Assembly: GCA_052117325.1 (NCBI GenBank)
Contig: JBQKJJ010000002.1
DNA length: 64,000 nucleotides
Reading direction: 5' to 3' (one strand)
Source: CAG-964 sp902789345
GTDB lineage: Bacteria > Bacillota > Clostridia > Oscillospirales > Acutalibacteraceae
The notes beneath the pieces were generated by a model. It did not search any database. It saw only the letters and a list, made by a program, of their open reading frames with translations, and was not told where the DNA came from. Made by a program: the position numbers and the translations under genes. Shown here one piece after another: positions 33,492 to 42,300 of this stretch; within the stretch, counting starts at the first letter, position 1, and the number at the start of each line of letters is the position of its first letter.

Positions 33492-33564
33492 ACTTTTGTA
33501 CATATACTCCTACAAAATCTTTGTGATTTATGCAAAAATACATAAATTGTTTTAAAAATACACC

Positions 33565-33593
33565 TTGATATTGTTATTGTTTTATATTATAAT
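33565..33593 (+). promoter_or_regulatory. Putative promoter of the DHHW-type protein gene
   Basis: TTGATA (33565-33570), 17 bases and TATAAT (33588-33593). Its position rules out the longer upstream reading of the next gene. Confidence 0.65.
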
Positions 33594-33651
33594 TAACATT
33601 GGTGTATTTTCGGGTGGATTACTTAATAATTTTGAAAGGAAAAATGGCATT

Positions 33652-34788
33652 ATGTCTAAAAAAAATAGCGCAAAAAAGAAGAGCAAGGCAGGAAAGGTAG
33701 TTGCTATATTTGTTGCATTGATTTTAATAGCCGGTTCTGCGTGCGTTGTTAGCTATCTTGTAAAGAGAGGACAAAACGCAATGAACAACTATACTGTAGA
33801 GCCTACGGCGGCTACAGAAGCGTCTGACTCTCACTCTGTAACAGAGCAGGATATGCCAAAGCTGTCATGCGACGACAACAGCGAAGGCTATATAGACGGT
33901 GCCGTATATATATGGCAAAATAAGGGCTTTGAAACCTTTAAGGGAAATGTTGCAGACGCTAAAGCATATGCAAAAAGCATAAGCAATTATAAAACCGCAC
34001 TGGGCAATGTTAAGGTTTATAATGTTGTGGTACCTACAAGCACTGAAATAACCTTGCCGGAGCGACTAAGCAAAACATTTTCCAATAACCAAAGAGAAAA
34101 CATTTCTACCATTATAAAAAGTCTTTCAATGGATGTAACACCTGTAGATGTTTACAACACACTGGGACAAAAGCGAAACGAAAGTATTTACTACGGTACA
34201 GATAAATACTGGACACAGCTGGGAGCATACTATGCATATACAGACCTTGCCAAGGCTTTAGGCAAAGAGCCGGCAGAACTAAAAAGCCTAAAGGCTGTTA
34301 CCCCCGGCAACACTTTCCTTGGTTCTCATGTTAAGGCTACAGTTTCTAAGGAAACAACAGCCGGAAACCCAATGCTTATATCAAACCCGGACAAGGTTAC
34401 TTACTACAGCTTACCAAAGGGCGTTACGGTAACGGCGTTGAAAAAAGGCGACGAAAGCCCTGCTGAAATTGATTATTACAATACCGAAACAGAAGACGGC
34501 AACGCCCCTAACGACATTTACAACACCTACGACTGCGCCTATACGGTATTAAAAAATAAGGATGTAAAGCAAGGCAAAATAGCTATTGTGTCAGATAAAT
34601 TTGGCTATGGCATAGCACCGTTTTTAGCTAATAACTATAACGAAGTACATATCATTGATGTTGATAACTTTGAGAGAAATATTAAAAATTATCTTGAAGA
34701 AAATAAAATTACAGAGGTTGTTTATTTAAACGGAATAATGTCGGCAAACACAGCCGCAAAAACAGCCAAAACAGACGCAATGTTCTAA
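33652..34788 (+). CDS. DHHW/AlgX-like secreted protein with altered active-site motif
   Basis: This 378-residue protein has a basic N-terminus, one membrane helix (about 17-38, VVAIFVALILIAGSACVV) and an extracytoplasmic domain. The stretch YYGTDKYWTQLGAYYAYTDLAKALG aligns with the DHHW motif region of AlgX/AlgJ-like SGNH-type proteins, which normally reads DHHWTxxGA. Here the motif is Asp-Lys-Tyr-Trp, so both His residues are replaced. Family members assist O-acetylation of surface polysaccharides next to an MBOAT acyltransferase; no such gene is adjacent. Function is therefore uncertain. The start lies after AAAGGA, downstream of the promoter. Confidence 0.72.
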   Translation: MSKKNSAKKKSKAGKVVAIFVALILIAGSACVVSYLVKRGQNAMNNYTVEPTAATEASDSHSVTEQDMPKLSCDDNSEGYIDGAVYIWQNKGFETFKGNVADAKAYAKSISNYKTALGNVKVYNVVVPTSTEITLPERLSKTFSNNQRENISTIIKSLSMDVTPVDVYNTLGQKRNESIYYGTDKYWTQLGAYYAYTDLAKALGKEPAELKSLKAVTPGNTFLGSHVKATVSKETTAGNPMLISNPDKVTYYSLPKGVTVTALKKGDESPAEIDYYNTETEDGNAPNDIYNTYDCAYTVLKNKDVKQGKIAIVSDKFGYGIAPFLANNYNEVHIIDVDNFERNIKNYLEENKITEVVYLNGIMSANTAAKTAKTDAMF

Positions 34789-34835
34789 ATCGATAAAAAC
34801 TATATTATAAAGCAATGAGAAAGGCGGTGATTACT

Positions 34836-35570
34836 GTGTTGGGAGAATTTATTGATGTTGCTATACTGGGTAAAATATCTAAAAAAGGTGTATACACCGG
34901 CTACATAGTCAGGTGCGAAAATAAAAAGTACAAGCGCACAAGTATTGTTGTATTTTCCCGAACACCACTGTCAGAAACAGTGCACTGCACGGTAATTGCT
35001 ACCACACAGTTAAACAACAATATAAAATTTATTGCTGCGCCAAGCGGTCAAATATACTACCAGCCCGAAATAAAAGAGCTTTTGCGTGAGGTAAGGAATG
35101 TTCGCTACAACAAGCTAACCTGCTTATACGAAAAGTCCTGCGGTGCTATCGTATTCCATAGGTTTTCTGACGGTATTAAGGTTCTACTGGTAAAAAACCA
35201 CAACGGAAGATACTGGAGCTTTCCGAAAGGTCATATGGAAAAAAACGAAAACGAGCACCAAACAGCAGCAAGAGAGATAAAAGAAGAAACCGGGCTGACT
35301 GTTCGTTTCTATGACAATTATCGACAAATAAGCGACTATGTGCCTTTTGGCAGAATAAAAAAGAGAGTTGTCTTTTTTTTGGCAGAAGCACGCACAGCAG
35401 ATGTAAAAATTCAAAAATCGGAAATTGACCTATATATATGGGTTACATTTGAAGAAGCCCAGCGTATGTGTAAATACGAAAACGACCTGCGTGTACTGAA
35501 AAAAGCAGAAAATATGATTAAATATCATGACAGGCGAAAAAGAGAAAAACGAAGAAATATTATAAAGTAA
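34836..35570 (+). CDS. Nudix hydrolase with an N-terminal extension
   Basis: The protein hydrolyses a nucleoside diphosphate linked to another group. The complete Nudix box (Gx5Ex7REUxEExGU) reads GHMEKNENEHQTAAREIKEE followed by TGL in the C-terminal two thirds. The C-terminal domain resembles diadenosine tetraphosphate hydrolases. About 95 residues precede it and form a small beta-rich domain I do not recognise (GVYTGYIVRCENKKY). I prefer the GTG at 34836, which follows AAAGGCGG, to an ATG at 34815 that has no such site. The C-terminus is very basic (DRRKREKRRNIIK), perhaps for nucleic-acid binding. Confidence 0.85.
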   Translation: MLGEFIDVAILGKISKKGVYTGYIVRCENKKYKRTSIVVFSRTPLSETVHCTVIATTQLNNNIKFIAAPSGQIYYQPEIKELLREVRNVRYNKLTCLYEKSCGAIVFHRFSDGIKVLLVKNHNGRYWSFPKGHMEKNENEHQTAAREIKEETGLTVRFYDNYRQISDYVPFGRIKKRVVFFLAEARTADVKIQKSEIDLYIWVTFEEAQRMCKYENDLRVLKKAENMIKYHDRRKREKRRNIIK

Positions 35571-35626
35571 CTATTTTTTCACTTTGACAATAAGATTAAT
35601 AAGCGCCAACTATTAAGCAAGAAAAT

Positions 35627-35670
35627 AACCCCTGTTTCCACAAGGATGTAAACCTTTGGAAACAGGGGTT
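35627..35670 (+). terminator. Terminator between convergent genes
   Basis: AACCCCTGTTTCC and GGAAACAGGGGTT form a 13-bp perfect stem. T-rich tails occur on both strands, so it may serve both the Nudix and aminotransferase genes. Confidence 0.8.
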
Positions 35671-35705
35671 AATATTTTATATTAAGGTAGGCTATTATGC
35701 GTATA

Positions 35706-36980
35706 TTACTTTGTCAGCTTTTCCAAGGCAGCAATCTTTGTGCTTAGGCAGAACAAATTCATTGCAATTTCAAGCTCCTCTACCGGCGGTAATGTAGGAG
35801 CAAGACGAATGTTGCTGTCCTTAGGGTCTTTGCCGTATGGGTAGGTTGCACCTGCGCCTGTCAGCACAACGCCGGCATCTTTACACAGCTGAACAACTCT
35901 CTTTGCACAGCCCTCAAGAACATCTACACTTACAAAGTAGCCGCCCTTAGGGTTTACCCACTGTGCTATGCCCAAGCCACTAAGCTCAGCGTCAAGCTTA
36001 TCTGTAACAGCCTTAAAACGAGGCTCCAGCACGGCTCTGTGCTTTTGCATATGATCCAAAAGTCCCTGATAATTTCCAAAGAACTTAACATGGCGCAGCA
36101 TATTCAGCTTGTCATAGCCTATAGTTTGAATTGTATATTTTTTCAAGAAGAACTTCATATTTTTGTCAGATGCTGCCATACAAGCCACACCTGCACCAGG
36201 GAAAGTAATTTTTGAGGTAGAAGCAAAAATAATAGGAAGATCCTCGTTGCCGTACTTTTTGCATTCCTCCATAATATTCAGCAGAGTGTCGCCCTGCTGG
36301 GCAATGTCATGAATAGCGTATGCGTTATCCCAAATAATTCTGAAATCATCAGCAGCCGGCTTTAGCTTTGCAAAGCGGGTTACTGTTTCGTCAGAATATG
36401 TAATACCCTGTGGGTTAGAATACTTAGGAACGCACCAAATACCCTTTATAGAGCTGTCGTTACTAACAAGCTCTTCAACCATATCCATATCAGGTCCCTG
36501 TGGAGTCATAGGTACTGTTATCATTTCAATACCAAAATATTCTGTTATACCAAAATGTCTGTCATATCCCGGTGCCGGACACAGCCACTTCACTTTGTCT
36601 AGCTTTGCCCAAGGAGTACCACCGTTTACATTAGCTGTCATCATTGCTGAAACAGCGTCAAACATCATATTTAGGCTTGAGTTGCCGCCTACCATAATTT
36701 CATTTTCTTCTACACCCAAAAGCTCTGCAAACATTTCTTTTATTTCAGGAATACCTGTAAGCACGCCGTAGTTTCTGCAGTCAAGACCGTCAGCTGTTTT
36801 GCAGTCGTCATTTGAAACGATAGTCTTTAGCAAACCCTCAGAAAGATTTAACTGCTCTGCACCCGGCTTACCCCTGGACATATCCAGCTTTAGCCCCATA
36901 TCCTGGTACTTTTTATATTCAGCCTGCAGCTGTTCAAGCTGCTGTGTTAATTCTGATTTTGACATATTAAGGTAGTTCAT
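35706..36980 (-). CDS. PLP-dependent aminotransferase, aspartate aminotransferase subgroup (PF12897-like)
   Basis: This 424-residue fold-type I aminotransferase probably interconverts aspartate and oxaloacetate with glutamate. The SRGKPGAEQLNLSEG start, DCRNYGVLTGIPEIKEMFAELLG, NSSLNMMFDAV, YSNPQGITYSDE and the PLP lysine in ASTSKITFPGAG follow the less common subgroup typified by Corynebacterium AspT, distinct from classical AspC. It could also serve the last step of Phe or Tyr synthesis, since no other aromatic aminotransferase is in the window; that is speculation. Confidence 0.87.
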   Translation of the reverse strand: MNYLNMSKSELTQQLEQLQAEYKKYQDMGLKLDMSRGKPGAEQLNLSEGLLKTIVSNDDCKTADGLDCRNYGVLTGIPEIKEMFAELLGVEENEIMVGGNSSLNMMFDAVSAMMTANVNGGTPWAKLDKVKWLCPAPGYDRHFGITEYFGIEMITVPMTPQGPDMDMVEELVSNDSSIKGIWCVPKYSNPQGITYSDETVTRFAKLKPAADDFRIIWDNAYAIHDIAQQGDTLLNIMEECKKYGNEDLPIIFASTSKITFPGAGVACMAASDKNMKFFLKKYTIQTIGYDKLNMLRHVKFFGNYQGLLDHMQKHRAVLEPRFKAVTDKLDAELSGLGIAQWVNPKGGYFVSVDVLEGCAKRVVQLCKDAGVVLTGAGATYPYGKDPKDSNIRLAPTLPPVEELEIAMNLFCLSTKIAALEKLTK

Positions 36981-37319
36981 TACTCAAAATCCCCTTTTAT
37001 ATAATTAATTTTTCACTAAGGTCTATTTTAATATATTTCAAGAGAAAATGCAAGTTCAATTTAATAATCTTGCATTTTTTGTTATTTCCAACAAGTATAA
37101 ATATTTTTAGGCTTTTTATTGTTGAAACTGTTGCACCCTATAGCTATGTTTTATGAATTTACCGATTTTAATAATTTCATAAACTTACACACGACAGCTG
37201 CATATCTATTTAATCCCCTAACCCATTATATGCATATTTTATAAACTGCTCTATTAAAATATATGACTGTAGATTAAGTTCACAAGATAAAATTATTTTT
37301 GTTTTTTTTACAATTTTCC
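36981..37319. other. AT-rich intergenic region before the tRNA promoter
   Basis: No gene, repeat or structured RNA recognised. It should hold the aminotransferase promoter on the minus strand, which I could not place clearly. Confidence 0.4.
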
Positions 37320-37348
37320 TTGACAATGCGCTCATTGAGTGTTAAAAT
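37320..37348 (+). promoter_or_regulatory. Promoter of the tRNA-Thr/tRNA-Tyr operon
   Basis: TTGACA (37320-37325), 17 bases and TAAAAT (37343-37348), 23 bases before the first tRNA. Confidence 0.75.
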
Positions 37349-37371
37349 AATAAAGCTGTGAAAACACATAA

Positions 37372-37447
37372 GCTGGTGTAGCTCAGTTGGTAGAGCAGCT
37401 GATTTGTAATCAGCAGGTCGGGGGTTCGAGTCCGTCCACCAGCTCCA
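37372..37447 (+). tRNA. tRNA-Thr (anticodon TGT)
   Basis: Acceptor arms GCTGGTG and CACCAGC pair, and the anticodon stem GCTGA/TCAGC encloses TTTGTAA, giving anticodon TGT. The T loop is TTCGAGT, and CCA is encoded. The T stem (GGGGG/CCGTC) has one G-G mismatch and one G-U pair. Confidence 0.93.
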
Positions 37448-37456
37448 ATTTAATAT

Positions 37457-37541
37457 GGGAGATTTCCCGAGTGGCCAAAGGGGACAGACTGTAAATCTGC
37501 TGGCTAAGCCTTCGGTGGTTCGAATCCACCATCTCCCACCA
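37457..37541 (+). tRNA. tRNA-Tyr (anticodon GTA)
   Basis: Acceptor arms GGGAGAT and ATCTCCC pair. The anticodon loop CTGTAAA gives GTA. A long variable arm (class II) and an encoded CCA end are present. Ten bases separate it from tRNA-Thr. Confidence 0.95.
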
Positions 37542-37547
37542 TAACAA

Positions 37548-37576
37548 AAACCGTTTTCTTATGAAAGCGGTTTTTT
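37548..37576 (+). terminator. Terminator of the tRNA operon
   Basis: AACCGTTTTC and GAAAGCGGTT form the stem, followed by TTTTGGTTTTTT. Confidence 0.85.
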
Positions 37577-37789
37577 GGTTTTTTATACCATTTATTTTCA
37601 GTATTTGCCGATGATTATTTATTAGTAAAGATTTAGACTATATGGGTAATCGGTTAAATCTAAAATTGAAAGCCCCGTGTTAAAGCAAGCCTAAAAGCAA
37701 AGCCTTGTGTCAGCAGTGGAAATACCGTCAGGATGAAAGCCCTATATGGCAATATATCTAATTAAATTCAAAAAGCTATAAACGCTAAA
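37577..37789. other. Unassigned intergenic stretch
   Basis: No intact gene. Short open segments exist in one plus frame but are broken by stops and not recognised. Confidence 0.4.
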
Positions 37790-37835
37790 CCGCCCTGTGG
37801 GAGTAGATACTTAAATTTCAACTCCCATAGGGCGG
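37790..37835 (-). terminator. Terminator after gltD
   Basis: CCGCCCTGTGGGAG pairs with CTCCCATAGGGCGG, one G-T mispair in 14. The T-run on the plus strand is better than on the minus strand, so direction is uncertain. Confidence 0.6.
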
Positions 37836-37897
37836 ATATTTTTATGCATTATATAATATACGCAGTTTTCAGCCAACAGCTATATATTTATATACAG

Positions 37898-39382
37898 TTA
37901 CATATTTGAGTAGCCCATAAGCTTAGTGTCTACTGCTTTGGCAGCCTCTCTGCCTTCTCTTATAGCCCATACTACCAAAGATTGTCCACGGTGCATATCA
38001 CCGGCAACAAATACATTTGGTACATTTGTAGCATAAGAGCCTTCTGCTGTTTCAACATTTGTTCTGGCGTTCAGCTTTACACCAAATGCATCTGCAACAT
38101 AGCTTTGTGTTCCTAAAAAGCCTGCTGCAATAAGAACTAAATCAGCCTCAAGCTCAAACTCACTGTCCTTTACAGGCGCCATCATCATTCTGCCTGTTTT
38201 CTTGTCTTGCTTTGGTTCAAGCTTTACGCAGATAAGCTTTTTTAGGTTGCCCTTTGTGTCCTTAACAAATTCTTTAACAGTTGTCTGGTACAGTCGTGGG
38301 TCACTGCCGAACACCTCTATAGCCTCTTCTTGACCATAATCGGTTTTCAGCACTCTTGGCCACTCCGGCCACTGGTTGTTTTCTGCTCGCTTTTCAGGAA
38401 GCTTAGGCATCATTTCCAGCTGTACTACAGACGCACAGCCGTGGCGAATAGCCGTACCTACGCAGTCGTTACCTGTATCACCGCCGCCAATAACAACAAC
38501 CTTTTTACCCTTGGCTGAAACATACTTACCGTTTGTAAGGTTAGAATCTAACAAGCTCTTTGTTGTAGCAGCCAAAAAGTCTACTGCAAAGAATATACCC
38601 TTTGCTTCTCTGCCCGGTGCCTTAATATCTCTTGGATTTGACGCACCGCAGGCAAGAACTACAGCATCGTAATTCTTCAGGATTTCCTTAGCATCGTAGT
38701 TTTCACCAACATTTGCATTTGTAACAAACTTTACGCCCTCTTCCTTCATAAGCTCTATTCTGCGTTCTATAACATGCTTTTCAAGCTTCATATTAGGAAT
38801 ACCGTACATAAGCAGTCCACCCAAACGGTCGGCACGCTCAAAAACAGTTACATTGTGGCCACGCCTGTTTAGCATAAATGCTGTAGCAAGTCCAGAAGGG
38901 CCTGAACCTATAACAGCTACCCTTTTGTTTGTGCGAACCTTTGGCGGCTGCGGCTTAATATAGCCCTCCTTGTAGGCTGTTTCGATAATAGCAAGCTCGT
39001 TTGCCTTACAGGTAACAGGGTCGCCGTTTAATCCGCAAGTACAAGCCGCCTCGCACAATGCAGGACATACTCTGCCTGTAAACTCAGGGAAGCAGTTTGT
39101 TTTCTGCAAGCGGGCAAAAGCCGCTTCGTAATTTCCCAAATATACAAGGTTGTTCCACTCCGGTATCAGGTTGTTAAGAGGGCAGCCGGAAACCATACCT
39201 TTTATCGGCTGACCTGCCTGGCAAAACGGAACACCGCAGTCCATACATCTTGCCGCCTGCTGAGCGCGCTGCTCAGCAGACAAAAAGTCGTGAAATTCGT
39301 TATAGTTTTTAATTCTGCTCTTTGGCGAAGAAGCATGACAGTTTACTCTTTCAAATTCCATAAATCCAGTTGGTTTTCCCAT
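37898..39382 (-). CDS. gltD: Glutamate synthase (NADPH) small subunit
   Basis: GltD feeds electrons from NAD(P)H through FAD and iron-sulfur clusters to GltB. The 494-residue protein has the N-terminal Cys motifs of the fumarate-reductase-type ferredoxin domain (ARCMDCGVPFC, SGCPLNNLIPEW, GRVCPALCEAAC), then FAD-binding VAVIGSGPSGLATAF, NADPH-binding VVVIGGGDTGNDC, and the second FAD motif near the end (VPNVFVAGDMHRGQSLVVWA). It follows gltB by 13 bases, which sets it apart from its paralogue nfnB at 46527. AAGGGGGAG precedes the ATG. Confidence 0.95.
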   Translation of the reverse strand: MGKPTGFMEFERVNCHASSPKSRIKNYNEFHDFLSAEQRAQQAARCMDCGVPFCQAGQPIKGMVSGCPLNNLIPEWNNLVYLGNYEAAFARLQKTNCFPEFTGRVCPALCEAACTCGLNGDPVTCKANELAIIETAYKEGYIKPQPPKVRTNKRVAVIGSGPSGLATAFMLNRRGHNVTVFERADRLGGLLMYGIPNMKLEKHVIERRIELMKEEGVKFVTNANVGENYDAKEILKNYDAVVLACGASNPRDIKAPGREAKGIFFAVDFLAATTKSLLDSNLTNGKYVSAKGKKVVVIGGGDTGNDCVGTAIRHGCASVVQLEMMPKLPEKRAENNQWPEWPRVLKTDYGQEEAIEVFGSDPRLYQTTVKEFVKDTKGNLKKLICVKLEPKQDKKTGRMMMAPVKDSEFELEADLVLIAAGFLGTQSYVADAFGVKLNARTNVETAEGSYATNVPNVFVAGDMHRGQSLVVWAIREGREAAKAVDTKLMGYSNM

Positions 39383-39395
39383 TTTCTTCTCCCCC

Positions 39396-42300
39396 TTACT
39401 TTCTTGTGTTAGCGTAGAACGCCTCTATTGTTGCTTGCTCACTGCTTAAGCCCTTTTCTTCCATTTGAACAATGGTATTAAGCATACGCTTGTAGTCATA
39501 TGGAATAATCTTCTTAAACTTAGGAACATAGTCATTAAAGCTTGCTAAAATATCCTTGCCTCGTTGTGATCCTGTTGCTTCAACATGCTCCTGAATCATT
39601 TCCTTTAGCTCCAGAATATCGTATTTATTAGTTAACTCCTCAACAGAAACCATAGCCTTGTTAAGGTGCTTATACAGTGTTGAATGCTCGTCAAGCACAT
39701 ATGCTATACCGCCGCTCATACCGGCTGCAAAGTTTTTGCCAGTTGCACCCAGCACCGCAACTCTACCGCCTGTCATATATTCACAGCCGTGGTCGCCTAC
39801 GCCCTCTACAACAGCTATTGCACCGGAGTTACGCACGCAGAAACGCTCGCCGGCTACACCGTTAATAAACGCCTTACCGCTTGTAGCACCGTACAGTGCA
39901 ACATTACCTATAATAATGTTGTCCTCTGCCTTAAACTTAGCGTCGCTTGGCGGAAAAACTACCAGCTTACCGCCTGACAGGCCCTTACCGAAGTAGTCGT
40001 TGCTGTCGCCTACAAGCTCAAGTGTAAGTCCCTTTGGAATAAAGGCACCAAATGACTGTCCGCCGCTGCCGTGGCACTTAATTGTAAATGTATCTTCATC
40101 CAGTGAGTTCTTGTACAGTCTTGTAATTTCTGCACCGAATATTGTACCCAGTGTACGGTCGGTGTTGGTTACATTAATGTCAAGTGTTGTACTTCTCTTA
40201 TCCCTTAAAGCCGAACCCAGCTTTCTTAGAATAACCTTTTCGTCTATTGTCTTTTCAAGCTCAAAGTCAAATACCTTTTTCTCGTTATAACCTGCAACCT
40301 TAACATTTGCAAATTCTGTTGACAAAATCTTGCTCATATCCAGGCTGTTGGCACGGTTGTAAGGAACTTCCTTTTGCTTTAGCAGGTCTGTTCTGCCTAT
40401 AAGCTCGTCTACTGTGCGGATACCCAGCTTAGCCATATATTCACGAAGCTCCTGTGCAACAAACTTCATAAAGTTTATTACATATTCAGGCTTACCCTTA
40501 AATCTCTTTCTAAGCTCAGGGTTCTGTGTAGCTATACCAACAGGGCATGTATCCAAATTACAAACACGCATCATAACACAGCCCATTGTAATAAGCGGTG
40601 TTGTAGCAAAGCCGTATTCCTCGGCACCCAAAAGTGCAGCCACAAGAACATCTTTACCTGTAAGCAGTTTACCGTCTGTTTCAAGAATAACCTTGTCACG
40701 CAGGTCATTCATAATCAATGTTTGGTGTGTTTCGGCAACACCAAGCTCCCATGGCAGACCGGCATTGTAAATGGAGTTTCTAGGTGCGGCACCTGTACCG
40801 CCGTCATAAGCTGATACCAAAATTACCTGTGCGCCTGCCTTAGCAACACCTGCGGCAATAGTACCAACGCCTGCCTCTGAAACAAGCTTTACAGAAATTC
40901 TTGCTTTCATATTGGCATTTTTAAGGTCGTAAATAAGCTGTGCTAAGTCCTCGATAGAGTAAATATCGTGGTGAGGCGGTGGAGAAATCAATCCAACACC
41001 CGGTGTTGAGTGACGACACTTTGCAACCCACGGGTAAACTTTACCTGCCGGAAGCTGTCCGCCCTCACCCGGCTTAGCGCCCTGTGCCATTTTAATCTGT
41101 ATTTCCTGTGCGCTTACAAGGTATTCGCTTGTTACGCCAAATCTGCCTGAAGCAACCTGCTTAATAGCAGAGCAACGGTTAAGTCCGTCTTTGCCTATTG
41201 TTAAACGCTCAGGGGATTCACCACCCTCACCGGAGTTACTCTTGCCGTGAATGGTGTTCATAGCAATAGCCATACACTCGTGAGCCTCTTGTGAAATAGA
41301 GCCGTAAGACATAGCGCCCGTTTTAAATCTTCTTACAATGCTTTCAACAGGCTCAACCTCGTCTATAGGAATTCCGCCGTCTTCAGGGTAGTTAAAGTCC
41401 AGCAATCCTCTAAGCTTAATTGCCTTTGTTTCATCGTTAATCAGTTTTGAATACTCTTTGTATTCCTCGTAGTTGCCTGTTCTTGTTGCCTCTTGCAGCA
41501 GGTGAATTGTAGCCGGAGTATACAGATGCTCCTCCTGTCCGCTTCTTTCCTTATGATTACCTATTGAATTAAGCGTATCGTCAACTGCAAGTCCCAGTGG
41601 GTCAAATGCCTCTGAATGGCAGTAGTCAACATCCTTTTGAATATCTTCTATGCTGATACCCTCTACTCGGCTTACTGTGCCAGGGAAATATTTGTCGATA
41701 ACATCAGAGTTAAGACCGATAGCCTCAAATATTTGTGAACCCTGGTACGACTGAATTGTTGAAATACCCATTTTAGACGCAATTTTGACAATGCCGTGAA
41801 GAACAGCGTCGTTATAATCGTCTATAGCCGCATATGTGTCCTTTTGCAGCATACCCTCGGCAACAGCGTGCTTAATAGCGTCGTGTGCAAGGTATGGGTT
41901 AATAGCAGAAGCACCGTAGCCAAGCAGTGTAGCAAAGTGGTGTATCTCCCTTGGCTCGCCTGATTCAAGAATAAGTGACATAGAATTTCTTTTCTTTGTC
42001 TGTACTAAGTGACTGTTAAGTGCCGCTACTGCCAAAAGTGACGGAATAGCAACATGGTTTTCGTCAACGCCACGGTCAGACAAAATAATAATGTTAGCAC
42101 CTTTTCTATATGCTCTGTCAACCTCTACCAACAAATGCTGTACAGCCTTGGCAAGGTTGGTATTTTTATAGTAAAGAATAGGAACAGTTTCAACCCTAAA
42201 GCCCGGCTTGTTCATATTCTTAATCTTCAAAACATCTATACTTGTTAGTATAGGATTTTCTATCTGTAAAACATTACAGTTTTCAGGGGCGTCCTTCAGC

